DNA of 17,893 nucleotides from UBA2561 sp964577275. GTDB lineage: Bacteria; Bacteroidota; Bacteroidia; Cytophagales; Thermoflexibacteraceae. Location: assembly GCA_964577275.1 (NCBI GenBank), contig CAZNYR010000083.1, positions 1-17,893 on the forward strand, in the 5' to 3' direction. This document shows positions 1 to 6,862 of this stretch, piece by piece. Positions within the stretch are counted from its first letter, which is position 1; the number at the start of each line of letters is the position of its first letter. The notes below the pieces were generated by a model. It did not search any database, was not told the DNA's origin, and saw only the letters and a program-made list of their open reading frames with translations. The position numbers and the translations under genes are program-made.

Positions 1-1828
1 CCATATCTGTTGAGTGCTTGCAGGCTTGTTCCCAGGCGTGCGCCTCGACCGAATCGCCGCCCTCCAGATAATGCTGTAAAAGTCGGTGTGCCATCATATC
101 GGGATAGCGACGAATCGGCGATGTGAAATGCGTGTAATGTTTGAATGCTAATCCGAAATGTTCATCGGCTTGGGTGGTATATTTGGCTTTTGCCATAGTC
201 CGAATTGCCAGACTTTCCAATACGTTTTGTTCGGGTCGTCCTTGTACTTTTTCGGTCAGATTATTAATATTTTGTGAAATTTTATCGGCATCAACGTCAA
301 ATTCATACCCGAATTTTTTTGCTAAAACCGAAAAATCATGGAGCTTGTCAGGGTCTGGCGTATCGTGTGTGCGATAAATCATCGTATTTTTGGGCGGATT
401 TTTTTTCAATTTATAGACATATTCCGCCACTTTGCGATTTGCCAACAGCATAAATTCTTCAATCAATTTGTGAGCATCCTTTCGATGTTTGGGGATTAAT
501 TCGATTGGTGTACCGTCTTCGGCAAGTCGGAATTTTACCTCTACGGTTTCAAAAGAAATCGCTCCATTTTTGAAGCGTTTTTTCATGAATGATTTGGCTA
601 ATTTATTTAAAATATCCAATTCTTGAGCAAAATCTCCTTCGCCTGATTCGAGGCATTCTTGCGCCTCTTCGTAGCTAAATCTTCGGTCAGAATTGATGAT
701 AGTTCGTCCAAACCATTCACTGACAATTCTGCCTCGTGGCGTAATTTCAAAGACCGCCGAAAAGGTTAATTTTTCTTCATTGGGACGAAGCGAACACACC
801 AAATTGGATAATTTTTCGGGCAACATCGGGACGACTCTATCCACCAAATAGACGGAAGTGGCGCGCTTGTGTGCTTCGGTTTCCAGCTTGGTATTGGGTC
901 TGACATAATACGTTACATCGGCAATATGCACGCCAATTTCGTAATTTTCATTTTCTAAAAGCCTGATAGACAAGGCATCATCAAAATCTTTGGCATCATC
1001 AGGGTCAATGGTAAACGTGGTAATTTCCCGAAAATCTCTTCGTTTTTTGATTTCATATTCTGTGATTTCGAGAGGGATATTTTCGGCTTCCAGCTCGACT
1101 TCTTTGGGGAATCGAACAGGCAATCCATACTCTGCCATGATGGCGTTCATTTCTGTATTGTGTTCGCCAGCCTGTCCGAGTCGGTCAATAATTTTACCCA
1201 TTGGGCTTCGTCCCGCATCATCCCATCCGACAAGTTCGACAATCACTTTTTCGCCATGTTGGGCTTGGTTCAAATCTTTGATTCGTACAAAAATATCGTA
1301 GTGCATCTTCCGATTATCAGCAATCACAAAAGCAAACCGATTCGATACTTCAATTCGTCCGACAAACTGGGTTTGTCCTCGTTCCAGGACTTGGGCTACT
1401 TCGCCTTCGAGCTTGCCGTTATTGCGTTGCCGTACCATGACCCGCACCGTATCGCCGTGCAAGGCTTGTTTCATGCGTTTATTACTAATTCGGAGGTCTT
1501 CATCGAGTTCTTCGCTGACCAAAAATCCGTATTCACGATTGACATAATCAATCGTTCCTGTTACGTAATCGGGTTGCGTAATAGCCTGAAAACTATGCTC
1601 GTTTGGCATTTGTATTTTGCCTTCTTTCAGGATTTTGAGTAGCTCGTGTTCGAGTATGGCTTTTCGTCTGGGACTACTGACCTTGAGGTTGCGCTGGAGT
1701 TGTCGATATGAATAGCGTTTGCCCGGATTTTCATTAAAAAGGGACAAAAGACGTTCTCGAAAGTCAGTATCTTGATTGGTATTTGTGTTTTTGGAGCGTC
1801 TATTGCGCTTTCCATTGGTTTTTGTCAT
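1..1828 (-). CDS. rnr: Ribonuclease R, C-terminus beyond the left edge
   Basis: 3'-to-5' exoribonuclease of the RNase II/R family, which degrades structured RNA in the cytoplasm. The minus-strand frame is open from ATG at 1828 to the window edge, giving 609 codons without a stop. The N-terminus is basic, followed by a winged-helix-like segment (about residues 20-75) and cold-shock-like OB segments. The catalytic RNB domain carries the acidic motif DPDDAKDFDDA at residues 275-285, whose aspartates bind the catalytic metals, and the family signature YTHFTSPIRRYPD at 565-577. The S1 domain expected at the C-terminus lies outside the window. The start is the first ATG after a stop-rich spacer and lies about 160 nt downstream of a good promoter (1989-2020). 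The gene is divergent from pyrG. RNase II is the alternative name for the family, but the long N-terminal extension favours RNase R. Confidence 0.95.
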   Translation of the reverse strand, partial: MTKTNGKRNRRSKNTNTNQDTDFRERLLSLFNENPGKRYSYRQLQRNLKVSSPRRKAILEHELLKILKEGKIQMPNEHSFQAITQPDYVTGTIDYVNREYGFLVSEELDEDLRISNKRMKQALHGDTVRVMVRQRNNGKLEGEVAQVLERGQTQFVGRIEVSNRFAFVIADNRKMHYDIFVRIKDLNQAQHGEKVIVELVGWDDAGRSPMGKIIDRLGQAGEHNTEMNAIMAEYGLPVRFPKEVELEAENIPLEITEYEIKKRRDFREITTFTIDPDDAKDFDDALSIRLLENENYEIGVHIADVTYYVRPNTKLETEAHKRATSVYLVDRVVPMLPEKLSNLVCSLRPNEEKLTFSAVFEITPRGRIVSEWFGRTIINSDRRFSYEEAQECLESGEGDFAQELDILNKLAKSFMKKRFKNGAISFETVEVKFRLAEDGTPIELIPKHRKDAHKLIEEFMLLANRKVAEYVYKLKKNPPKNTMIYRTHDTPDPDKLHDFSVLAKKFGYEFDVDADKISQNINNLTEKVQGRPEQNVLESLAIRTMAKAKYTTQADEHFGLAFKHYTHFTSPIRRYPDMMAHRLLQHYLEGGDSVEAHAWEQACKHSTDM

Positions 1829-1988
1829 GTTGTTATTTTTAATGATGAAAATATTACATAAAATACTGTTAATCAATCATTTGGTAACAGTTCAGCGGTT
1901 ATACGTTTTAGGGTTTAGGTTTATGAATAATGAAAAATTCGTGCCGAAAATTGGCATCACAAAACAGGCGGGGACGAACGGAACATTT

Positions 1989-2020
1989 CAAATGTAGGTT
2001 ATTTTTTTTAAAAAAACAAA
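1989..2020 (-). promoter_or_regulatory. Bacteroidota-type promoter for rnr
   Basis: Read on the minus strand, TTTG (2020-2017) is followed after 20 nt by TACATTTG (1996-1989), a full match to the TTTG / TAnnTTTG (-33/-7) pattern of the Bacteroidota primary sigma factor. It would give a leader of roughly 150 nt before the rnr ATG at 1828, longer than the leaders of the other genes here. The promoter overlaps a dyad at 1994-2032. The motif match is seen; promoter activity is inferred. Confidence 0.5.
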
Positions 2021-2032
2021 ACCGAAACCTAC
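1994..2032. repeat. Dyad in the rnr-pyrG divergent spacer
   Basis: GTAGGTT (1994-2000) and AACCTAC (2026-2032) form a perfect 7-bp inverted repeat. A T-run paired with an A-run (2003-2016) lies inside it, and TTTTTG follows at 2033-2038. It overlaps the rnr promoter and ends about 50 nt upstream of the pyrG -7 element. It could be an operator, or a hairpin limiting read-through towards pyrG. The rest of the 316-nt spacer (1829-2144) shows only a weak GTGCC/GGCAT hairpin near 1942-1959. Confidence 0.35.
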
Positions 2033-2085
2033 TTTTTGAGGGATGTAAAATCGTTCAAATCTACCGATTCCCATGCCTTTTTTTG

Positions 2086-2093
2086 TAGCTTTG
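2086..2093 (+). promoter_or_regulatory. -7 promoter element of pyrG
   Basis: TAGCTTTG fully matches TAnnTTTG and ends 51 nt before the pyrG ATG at 2145. No clear TTG is present at the -33 distance. An in-frame ATG at 2073 lies upstream of this element, so the longer pyrG reading would start before the transcript does. This supports 2145 as the start. Confidence 0.45.
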
Positions 2094-2144
2094 CGTCCCG
2101 AATACGATTATGAAATTTCATTACTTCAAAAGATTCGGATAATT

Positions 2145-3764
2145 ATGGCATCTGCTAAATATATTTTTGTAACGGGAGGCGTTACCTCATCGTTGGGGAA
2201 AGGGATTGTATCGGCTTCATTGGCGAAACTCTTGCAAGCTAGAGGGTTCTCGGTTACGATTCAAAAATTTGACCCTTATATCAACATCGACCCTGGCACT
2301 CTAAATCCTTATGAACACGGCGAGTGCTACGTAACCGATGATGGCGCAGAAACCGATTTGGATTTAGGACATTATGAGCGATTCCTGAATACGCCCACCT
2401 CACAAGCCAACAACGTAACAACGGGGCGAATTTATCATAATGTCATTACTCAAGAACGAGAAGGCGCATTTTTGGGCAAAACCGTGCAGGTTGTTCCACA
2501 CATCACCAACGAAATCAAACGCAATTTTATACTCTTGGGCGAAACAGGCGAATATGACATCGTCATCACAGAAATCGGCGGATGCGTGGGGGATATTGAA
2601 TCCCTGCCATTTATCGAGGCGGTTCGACAAGCCTACTGGGATTTTGGCAAGGGAAATGTATTGGTCATTCATCTGACGCTTATTCCGTATCTCCAAAAGG
2701 CAAAAGAACTCAAAACCAAACCTACGCAACACTCTGTAAAACAATTACTTGAGGCTGGAATACAGCCTAATATTTTGGTCTGTCGAACCGAATATGCTTT
2801 GCCCGAAGATATCCGACAAAAATTAGCCTTGTTTTGTAATGTCGATTACGAATCGGTCATTGAAGCCATTGATGCCGATTCGATTTATGATGTACCTTTA
2901 TTGATGCGAAAGGAAAAATTGGACACCATCGTATTGGATAAATTAGGATTGCCCGATAATAATGAACCCAAACTTGATGACTGGAAAAACTTTTTGGGCA
3001 AACTCAAAAATCCCACAGACGAAATTAATATCGCATTGGTCGGGAAATATATCGAATTACCTGATGCTTATAAATCCATTTCCGAAGCCTTAGTTCATGC
3101 GGGCGCACGCAACGAATGCAAAGTGAATGTCAAATGGATTAAAGCCGAAAGTTTGTTGAATGCCGAAGAAGCCAACCATTATTTACAAAATACGCATGGC
3201 ATTTTGGTTGCGCCCGGATTTGGGGAGCGAGGAATCGAAGGCAAAATCGAAGCCTGTCGATACGCCAGAGAACGAAATATTCCGTTTTTCGGGATTTGTC
3301 TGGGAATGCAATGCGCTGTGGTCGAATTTGCTCGTAATGTCCTCAAAATGAGTGATGTACACTCCGCCGAAATGAATCCTGACACCTCGAATCCCGTCAT
3401 TTCCTTAATGCAAGAGCAAAAAAATATTACCATGATGGGCGGCACGATGCGATTAGGCGCATATCCCTGCGATCTCAAATTGGATACCTTGGCACATCGG
3501 GCGTATGGCTCCTTGCATATCAAGGAACGACACCGACATCGCTACGAATTTAATAATGAGTATCTCGAACAATTTGAGGCGCACGGCATGATGGCTTCGG
3601 GCATGAATCCTGATACTTCACTGGTCGAAATTATCGAAATTTCTGCCCATCGGCATTATATCGGCACGCAGTTTCATCCTGAACTCAAAAGTACGGTGAT
3701 TAATCCGCATCCGCTTTTTGTCAAATTTGTGGAAGCTGCCCTGAAGTTTAAGGAAAAAAAATAA
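2145..3764 (+). CDS. pyrG: CTP synthase (glutamine-hydrolysing)
   Basis: Converts UTP to CTP with ATP and glutamine, the last step of de novo pyrimidine nucleotide synthesis. It has 539 residues, the usual family length. The N-terminal synthetase domain opens with MASAKYIFVTGGVTSSLGKG, containing the P-loop-like ATP site. The C-terminal class I glutamine amidotransferase domain carries the nucleophile C385 in GICLGMQ and the H511/E513 pair in QFHPE. All catalytic residues expected for the triad are present. The frame extends 24 codons upstream to an ATG at 2073, but the family start MASAKY and the promoter element at 2086-2093 favour 2145. It is transcribed alone, divergent from rnr, and converges on the TPR gene with a strong palindrome between them. 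Confidence 0.97.
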   Translation: MASAKYIFVTGGVTSSLGKGIVSASLAKLLQARGFSVTIQKFDPYINIDPGTLNPYEHGECYVTDDGAETDLDLGHYERFLNTPTSQANNVTTGRIYHNVITQEREGAFLGKTVQVVPHITNEIKRNFILLGETGEYDIVITEIGGCVGDIESLPFIEAVRQAYWDFGKGNVLVIHLTLIPYLQKAKELKTKPTQHSVKQLLEAGIQPNILVCRTEYALPEDIRQKLALFCNVDYESVIEAIDADSIYDVPLLMRKEKLDTIVLDKLGLPDNNEPKLDDWKNFLGKLKNPTDEINIALVGKYIELPDAYKSISEALVHAGARNECKVNVKWIKAESLLNAEEANHYLQNTHGILVAPGFGERGIEGKIEACRYARERNIPFFGICLGMQCAVVEFARNVLKMSDVHSAEMNPDTSNPVISLMQEQKNITMMGGTMRLGAYPCDLKLDTLAHRAYGSLHIKERHRHRYEFNNEYLEQFEAHGMMASGMNPDTSLVEIIEISAHRHYIGTQFHPELKSTVINPHPLFVKFVEAALKFKEKK

Positions 3765-3783
3765 AAGAAGTTTATTCGTACAG

Positions 3784-3833
3784 AACCCACGAATTAAACC
3801 CACGATTAAAATCGTGGGTTTAATTCGTGGGTT
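3784..3833. terminator. Long perfect palindrome, likely bidirectional terminator (REP-like)
   Basis: A 23-bp arm (3784-3806) and its exact reverse complement (3811-3833) are separated only by TAAA. Each arm is built from two CCCACGA-type units joined by ATTAAA. A third GTGGGT unit follows, from the direct repeat TTTAATTCGTGGG at 3819-3831 and 3832-3844. The element lies between the convergent pyrG (ends 3764) and TPR gene (ends 3923), where it can terminate both. Its modular design resembles dispersed REP-type palindromes; that genome-wide copies exist is an inference. Confidence 0.6.
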
Positions 3834-3862
3834 TAATTCGTGGGTAAAAAACGCAAAACAAA

Positions 3863-3884
3863 ACCCACGATTTTAATTGTGGGT
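3863..3884. repeat. Second, shorter CCCACGATT palindrome
   Basis: ACCCAC (3863-3868) and GTGGGT (3879-3884) flank an AT-rich centre that also pairs in part, with one G-T wobble. It uses the same unit as the large palindrome 30 nt to the left but is a diverged copy (ATTGTGGG instead of ATTCGTGGG). It is closest to the end of the TPR gene and could serve as that gene's own terminator. Confidence 0.5.
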
Positions 3885-3922
3885 AGGTACATGAATCATA
3901 GATAGTACATTTTTAACGTGAT

Positions 3923-5224
3923 TTACATTTTTTTCTCCAGCTCGTCCATGCGCTCCATGACGGCATATTTAAAATTCCCGAAGCGCGCTTTCTGGTATTG
4001 TTCGAGGGCTTCTTTTTTGTTTTGTGCTTTTTCGTATGCCATGCCCATCACGAAAAAATAGACGGCTTTTTCTTCTTGCGACCGAAAAGATTTTACCTGC
4101 ATCAGTTGCAAAATGGTTTGGGCAGATTTTTCATAACTCCCTGTATGATAATATGATACAGCTTTCAGAAACTCCGCATCCAAATCCTCCGAAAGCGTCA
4201 GGGCTTCCGTAACCGTTTGCAGAGCTTCCGTATAATTTTTGTTAGTATAGTACAGACTTGCCAATTTGACTAATGTCTGCGATTTGGCTGCGGGATGTTT
4301 TTGGCTTTCGGCAAGTGTTTTCAAGGAATCAATATCCTGCTGATGTGCTTCTTGTATTTTTATCAGTTGTTTTTGTAATTCTTTTGTTTTTTTATGATTG
4401 GGGTTCATCTGAAGGGTAATTTCTGCAAAAACCGTACTTTTTTCGTAATCTTGGGCTTCAAAATAGGCTCTGGCAATTCGATAATGATAAATATCTGTCA
4501 TCTTGAAAACCAGTGGTTTATACTCCCCGTAGTTGGCTTTGACCAAATTAGGACGGGCATTCTCATAATCTTTGAGCTGATGATAGGCATATCCAATTTG
4601 ATAATAAAACCGACTACTTTGCATCGGATTATCCGAATTTAACGCATGGAGTCCCGATTCTGCACTCTGAATCGCTTGTTGGTGCGCTCCCGTTTGGTTC
4701 AGATATTTGGCTTCATAATACAAAATATCGGCATCAGGAGTGCCTAATTGTTTCGCTTCCTGAATGTGTGGAGCGGCTTTGGCTAATTCCTCTTTTTGGT
4801 CTAATATACTGATAATGTCAATCTTATAGCCCAACTTTCGTTTCAGGTCAGTATCATGCTGGAAGGCTTTGTTTAGTACCATAATTGCTTTATCCACTTT
4901 CTGGCTTTGAATATAAATCTTGCGTAAAGTCAGATACCCTTCCAAGTAATCTTTCTTGAGTTCAATCACTTTTTCTAATGTTCTTGAAGCATTTGACCAA
5001 TCCTTGAGTGTCGCATAAATATTGCCTTGCTTGAGCCAAAGCTGATAATTCATCGAATCATGATTGATGGCATTTTCGTATTCCAAAAGTGCGCCCTGAT
5101 AATTTCCTATCTTATAAAGGGCTTCCGCCTTCTGAGCATACGGATTATCTTGCGCATAAACCCCTGATACTAAAATTAATACACATAAAATTGACCAAAC
5201 CGATTTTTTTGTAGAAAGAACCAT
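3923..5224 (-). CDS. Secreted/periplasmic tetratricopeptide-repeat protein
   Basis: A 433-residue protein with a classical signal peptide (KK at 6-7, hydrophobic stretch 9-22, likely cut after VYA-24). The rest is helical TPR repeats of about 34 residues. Clear ones begin near residues 29, 63 and 97, and there are more in the second half with the A-x-Y-x-x-G/K-x-Y-x-x-A pattern (for example AYHQLKDYENA, ASLYYTNKNYTEA, GMAYEKAQNKKEA). TPR arrays are protein-interaction scaffolds. No catalytic domain or C-terminal sorting domain is visible, so the partner is unknown. It is probably exported across the inner membrane and may sit in the periplasm or at the outer membrane. It stands alone, convergent with pyrG and divergent from the membrane protein gene at 5871. 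Confidence 0.85.
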   Translation of the reverse strand: MVLSTKKSVWSILCVLILVSGVYAQDNPYAQKAEALYKIGNYQGALLEYENAINHDSMNYQLWLKQGNIYATLKDWSNASRTLEKVIELKKDYLEGYLTLRKIYIQSQKVDKAIMVLNKAFQHDTDLKRKLGYKIDIISILDQKEELAKAAPHIQEAKQLGTPDADILYYEAKYLNQTGAHQQAIQSAESGLHALNSDNPMQSSRFYYQIGYAYHQLKDYENARPNLVKANYGEYKPLVFKMTDIYHYRIARAYFEAQDYEKSTVFAEITLQMNPNHKKTKELQKQLIKIQEAHQQDIDSLKTLAESQKHPAAKSQTLVKLASLYYTNKNYTEALQTVTEALTLSEDLDAEFLKAVSYYHTGSYEKSAQTILQLMQVKSFRSQEEKAVYFFVMGMAYEKAQNKKEALEQYQKARFGNFKYAVMERMDELEKKM

Positions 5225-5870
5225 AAGAATACAGGGTTAATGTCTGAATAATTTGTTTTGCTCAACGACAACGAATGCCGAATGTTATGGGCAGTTCGTA
5301 AGATTTGAGCCAAAAAAACAAAGATTTGTAAAACATTTCAAAATTACACACAATAATTTAGGATTACATTTCGTTTGTGCCGAATCGCAACTTCGGGGGA
5401 AATACCCTAATTTTCTGTATTATATTGATTATAAGTGAGATAAATTGAATTTTATGCAAAAACTATGTAAATTATCTGACAAAAGCACCAAACAAAAATG
5501 CGCTTCAAAAAACAACTTATGTTATAATTTTTATCCAAAAGTTACATCTTTCGTGTTTTTTTGTTTTTACATTTTTTCGTTTTTACAATATGATTTGTTA
5601 CACTTCATGAGTAATGCCTCGAATTTGGCGTATCGTTTAGTTTGAACGTAATTTAATGATTTTCAAATAATTATCATTGTCCAACTACTCGATACGAAAT
5701 ACGTCATATCACTTCATATCGAATGTGTGTGATAAAAACTGTATTTTTTTTGAATAAGGAAAGCGATTGCCCCACGTTCTGGCAAATTTTTTGCAACTAT
5801 ATTTTCGTAAATTTATGTGTTTTCCAGTATTTCGGACAAAATATTATTCATCAAATTTAGAACGCAAAAT
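5225..5870. other. 646-nt AT-rich intergenic spacer between divergent genes
   Basis: No convincing gene is present; the short open frames at 5253-5438 and 5445-5645 have low-complexity, non-protein-like composition. On the minus strand TAATTTTG (5346-5339) matches the -7 promoter element for the TPR gene, 114 nt before its ATG, but lacks a -33 partner. For the gene at 5871, TAAATTTA at 5808-5815 is a near match with TTG at 5791-5793. Two dyads lie at 5629-5696 and 5707-5734. T-rich homopolymer runs occupy about 5555-5585. Confidence 0.5.
5629..5696. repeat. Imperfect inverted repeat (68 nt) in the spacer
   Basis: CGTATCG (5629-5635) pairs with CGATACG (5690-5696), TAGTT (5638-5642) with AACTA (5683-5687), GA with TC, and AATGAT (5655-5660) with ATCATT (5673-5678). 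The pairs are separated by a 2x2 internal loop, one mismatch and a 9-nt bulge, giving about 20 pairs in all. A second dyad, TATCAC (5707-5712) with GTGATA (5729-5734), follows directly. It may be a structured RNA, a small palindromic element or a regulator site. Confidence 0.4.
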
Positions 5871-6476
5871 ATGATTCCATTATTAATAGAAGTACCTGAA
5901 AATGAGTTACCTAAGCGTTATCAACAGTGGCTCTATATCAAAACCAACGACCTGCCCGAAGGCTTAGGATTTGTCCCATATCGAGGCGAGGGCGCAAGTT
6001 CCGTTCTCAAATTTGTGGTCATTCCGCTTTTTGCACTTTTAAGTTTATTGACCGGAATCCCCATGATATATGGTTGGATAAAAATGATAGCCGGACTCGA
6101 ATATGACGGCGCAAGTGTGGTTTTATTGCCTGCTTTGGCGATTCCGTTTGGCATGATTGCCGTCCGTTATTACCGAAAATTTCGGCGATTAGAGCGCGAA
6201 CGCACCATGACGGAAAGTGGCGAATACCATGATGGCGTGTTTTTTGATGAAGATGCCTTGCTCATTATTGATGAAGAGGTCAATACGTTGGTGCCAAAAC
6301 ATTCGATTCGGGAGGTCAGCGAAAAATTTACTGAAAATTATGACCGTCAAGTCATTATCGCAGGAAAATCGGTCGATGGAAGCCTTTACAAAATTAAAGT
6401 GCCACTCACACACCGCAAAGAAATGATGACTACGCTGAAAAAATGGATTGAAGAAGAAACTTTTGACCGTTTATAG
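5871..6476 (+). CDS. Two-TM membrane protein of unknown function
   Basis: I do not recognise the family. The 201-residue product has a polar N-terminus (1-44), two hydrophobic helices (about 45-73 and 81-101) separated by a short acidic/glycine turn, a basic patch YRKFRRLERER just after the second helix, and a roughly 95-residue cytosolic tail. The tail's alternating hydrophobic pattern and final amphipathic helix (KEMMTTLKKWIEE) resemble bacterial PH-like domains (DUF304/YdbT type); this is a weak inference. The basic patch predicts both ends in the cytoplasm. The frame continues to an ATG 54 nt upstream, but 5871 (MIPLLIEVP) gives a more natural N-terminus. It converges on the SUI1 gene with only 31 nt between stops. 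Confidence 0.75.
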   Translation: MIPLLIEVPENELPKRYQQWLYIKTNDLPEGLGFVPYRGEGASSVLKFVVIPLFALLSLLTGIPMIYGWIKMIAGLEYDGASVVLLPALAIPFGMIAVRYYRKFRRLERERTMTESGEYHDGVFFDEDALLIIDEEVNTLVPKHSIREVSEKFTENYDRQVIIAGKSVDGSLYKIKVPLTHRKEMMTTLKKWIEEETFDRL

Positions 6477-6507
6477 CCGTCAGAAGTTTCTGCTTGATTT
6501 TAGAATT

Positions 6508-6837
6508 TTAGCCACCTACTCGCTTGATTTTGAAGCCTTTAGATTCTAATATTTGGATAATTTGTTCGCGATAATCGCCCTGAATAATAATTTTGTCCTC
6601 TTTATAACTTCCGCCAACGCCTAAATTTATTTTTAATTGTTTGGTTAATATTTTGAAATCCGCCTCTGCTCCCGTATAACCTTCGATAATTGTTATGGGT
6701 TTTCCTCTTCGCTTTTCATATTTACATAAAAGTGGTTCTTTTTGAAGCCAAATATCAGATTTTTTTGTATTTTCTTTCGTTTTTTCCTCAATTTGATGGT
6801 CAGGAAATATTTTTTTGAGTTGGTCTTGTAAATTCAT
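6508..6837 (-). CDS. SUI1/eIF1-family translation factor (YciH type)
   Basis: 109 residues. The C-terminal two thirds form the SUI1 fold: KRRGKPITIIEGYTG (about 42-56), LGVGGSYKEDKIIIQGD (73-89) and the terminal KGFKIKRVGG, all hallmarks of bacterial YciH and eIF1 homologues. These proteins bind the small ribosomal subunit near the P site and influence initiation fidelity; the role in Bacteroidota is not well defined. The N-terminal 40 residues are a lysine/glutamate-rich linker. The ATG at 6837 lies 25 nt after the uvrB stop on the same strand, with no promoter element between them, so it is probably the last gene of a uvrB-sui1 transcript. Confidence 0.9.
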   Translation of the reverse strand: MNLQDQLKKIFPDHQIEEKTKENTKKSDIWLQKEPLLCKYEKRRGKPITIIEGYTGAEADFKILTKQLKINLGVGGSYKEDKIIIQGDYREQIIQILESKGFKIKRVGG

Positions 6838-6862
6838 TTTTATTTGTTTTATAAATAATTAA

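Noticed and set aside
990..1642. Plus-strand open frames opposite rnr (103 and 160 residues)
   Set aside because: They are antisense shadows of the rnr coding frame, which carries conserved catalytic motifs through the same bases.
1776..1997. Plus-strand frame of 73 residues over the rnr start and spacer
   Set aside because: No domain or sensible composition; half lies opposite rnr and it crosses the rnr promoter.
2073..2144. 24-codon upstream extension of pyrG
   Set aside because: The family start MASAKY is at 2145, and the promoter element at 2086-2093 lies inside the extension.
3784..3884. CRISPR-like array at the repeated CCCACGA units
   Set aside because: The units are palindromic with tiny spacers and no regular repeat-spacer period; no cas gene is present.
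6492..6531. 10-bp direct repeat GCTTGATTTT around the SUI1 stop codon
   Set aside because: Short and AT-rich, with one copy inside coding sequence; no associated element, probably chance.
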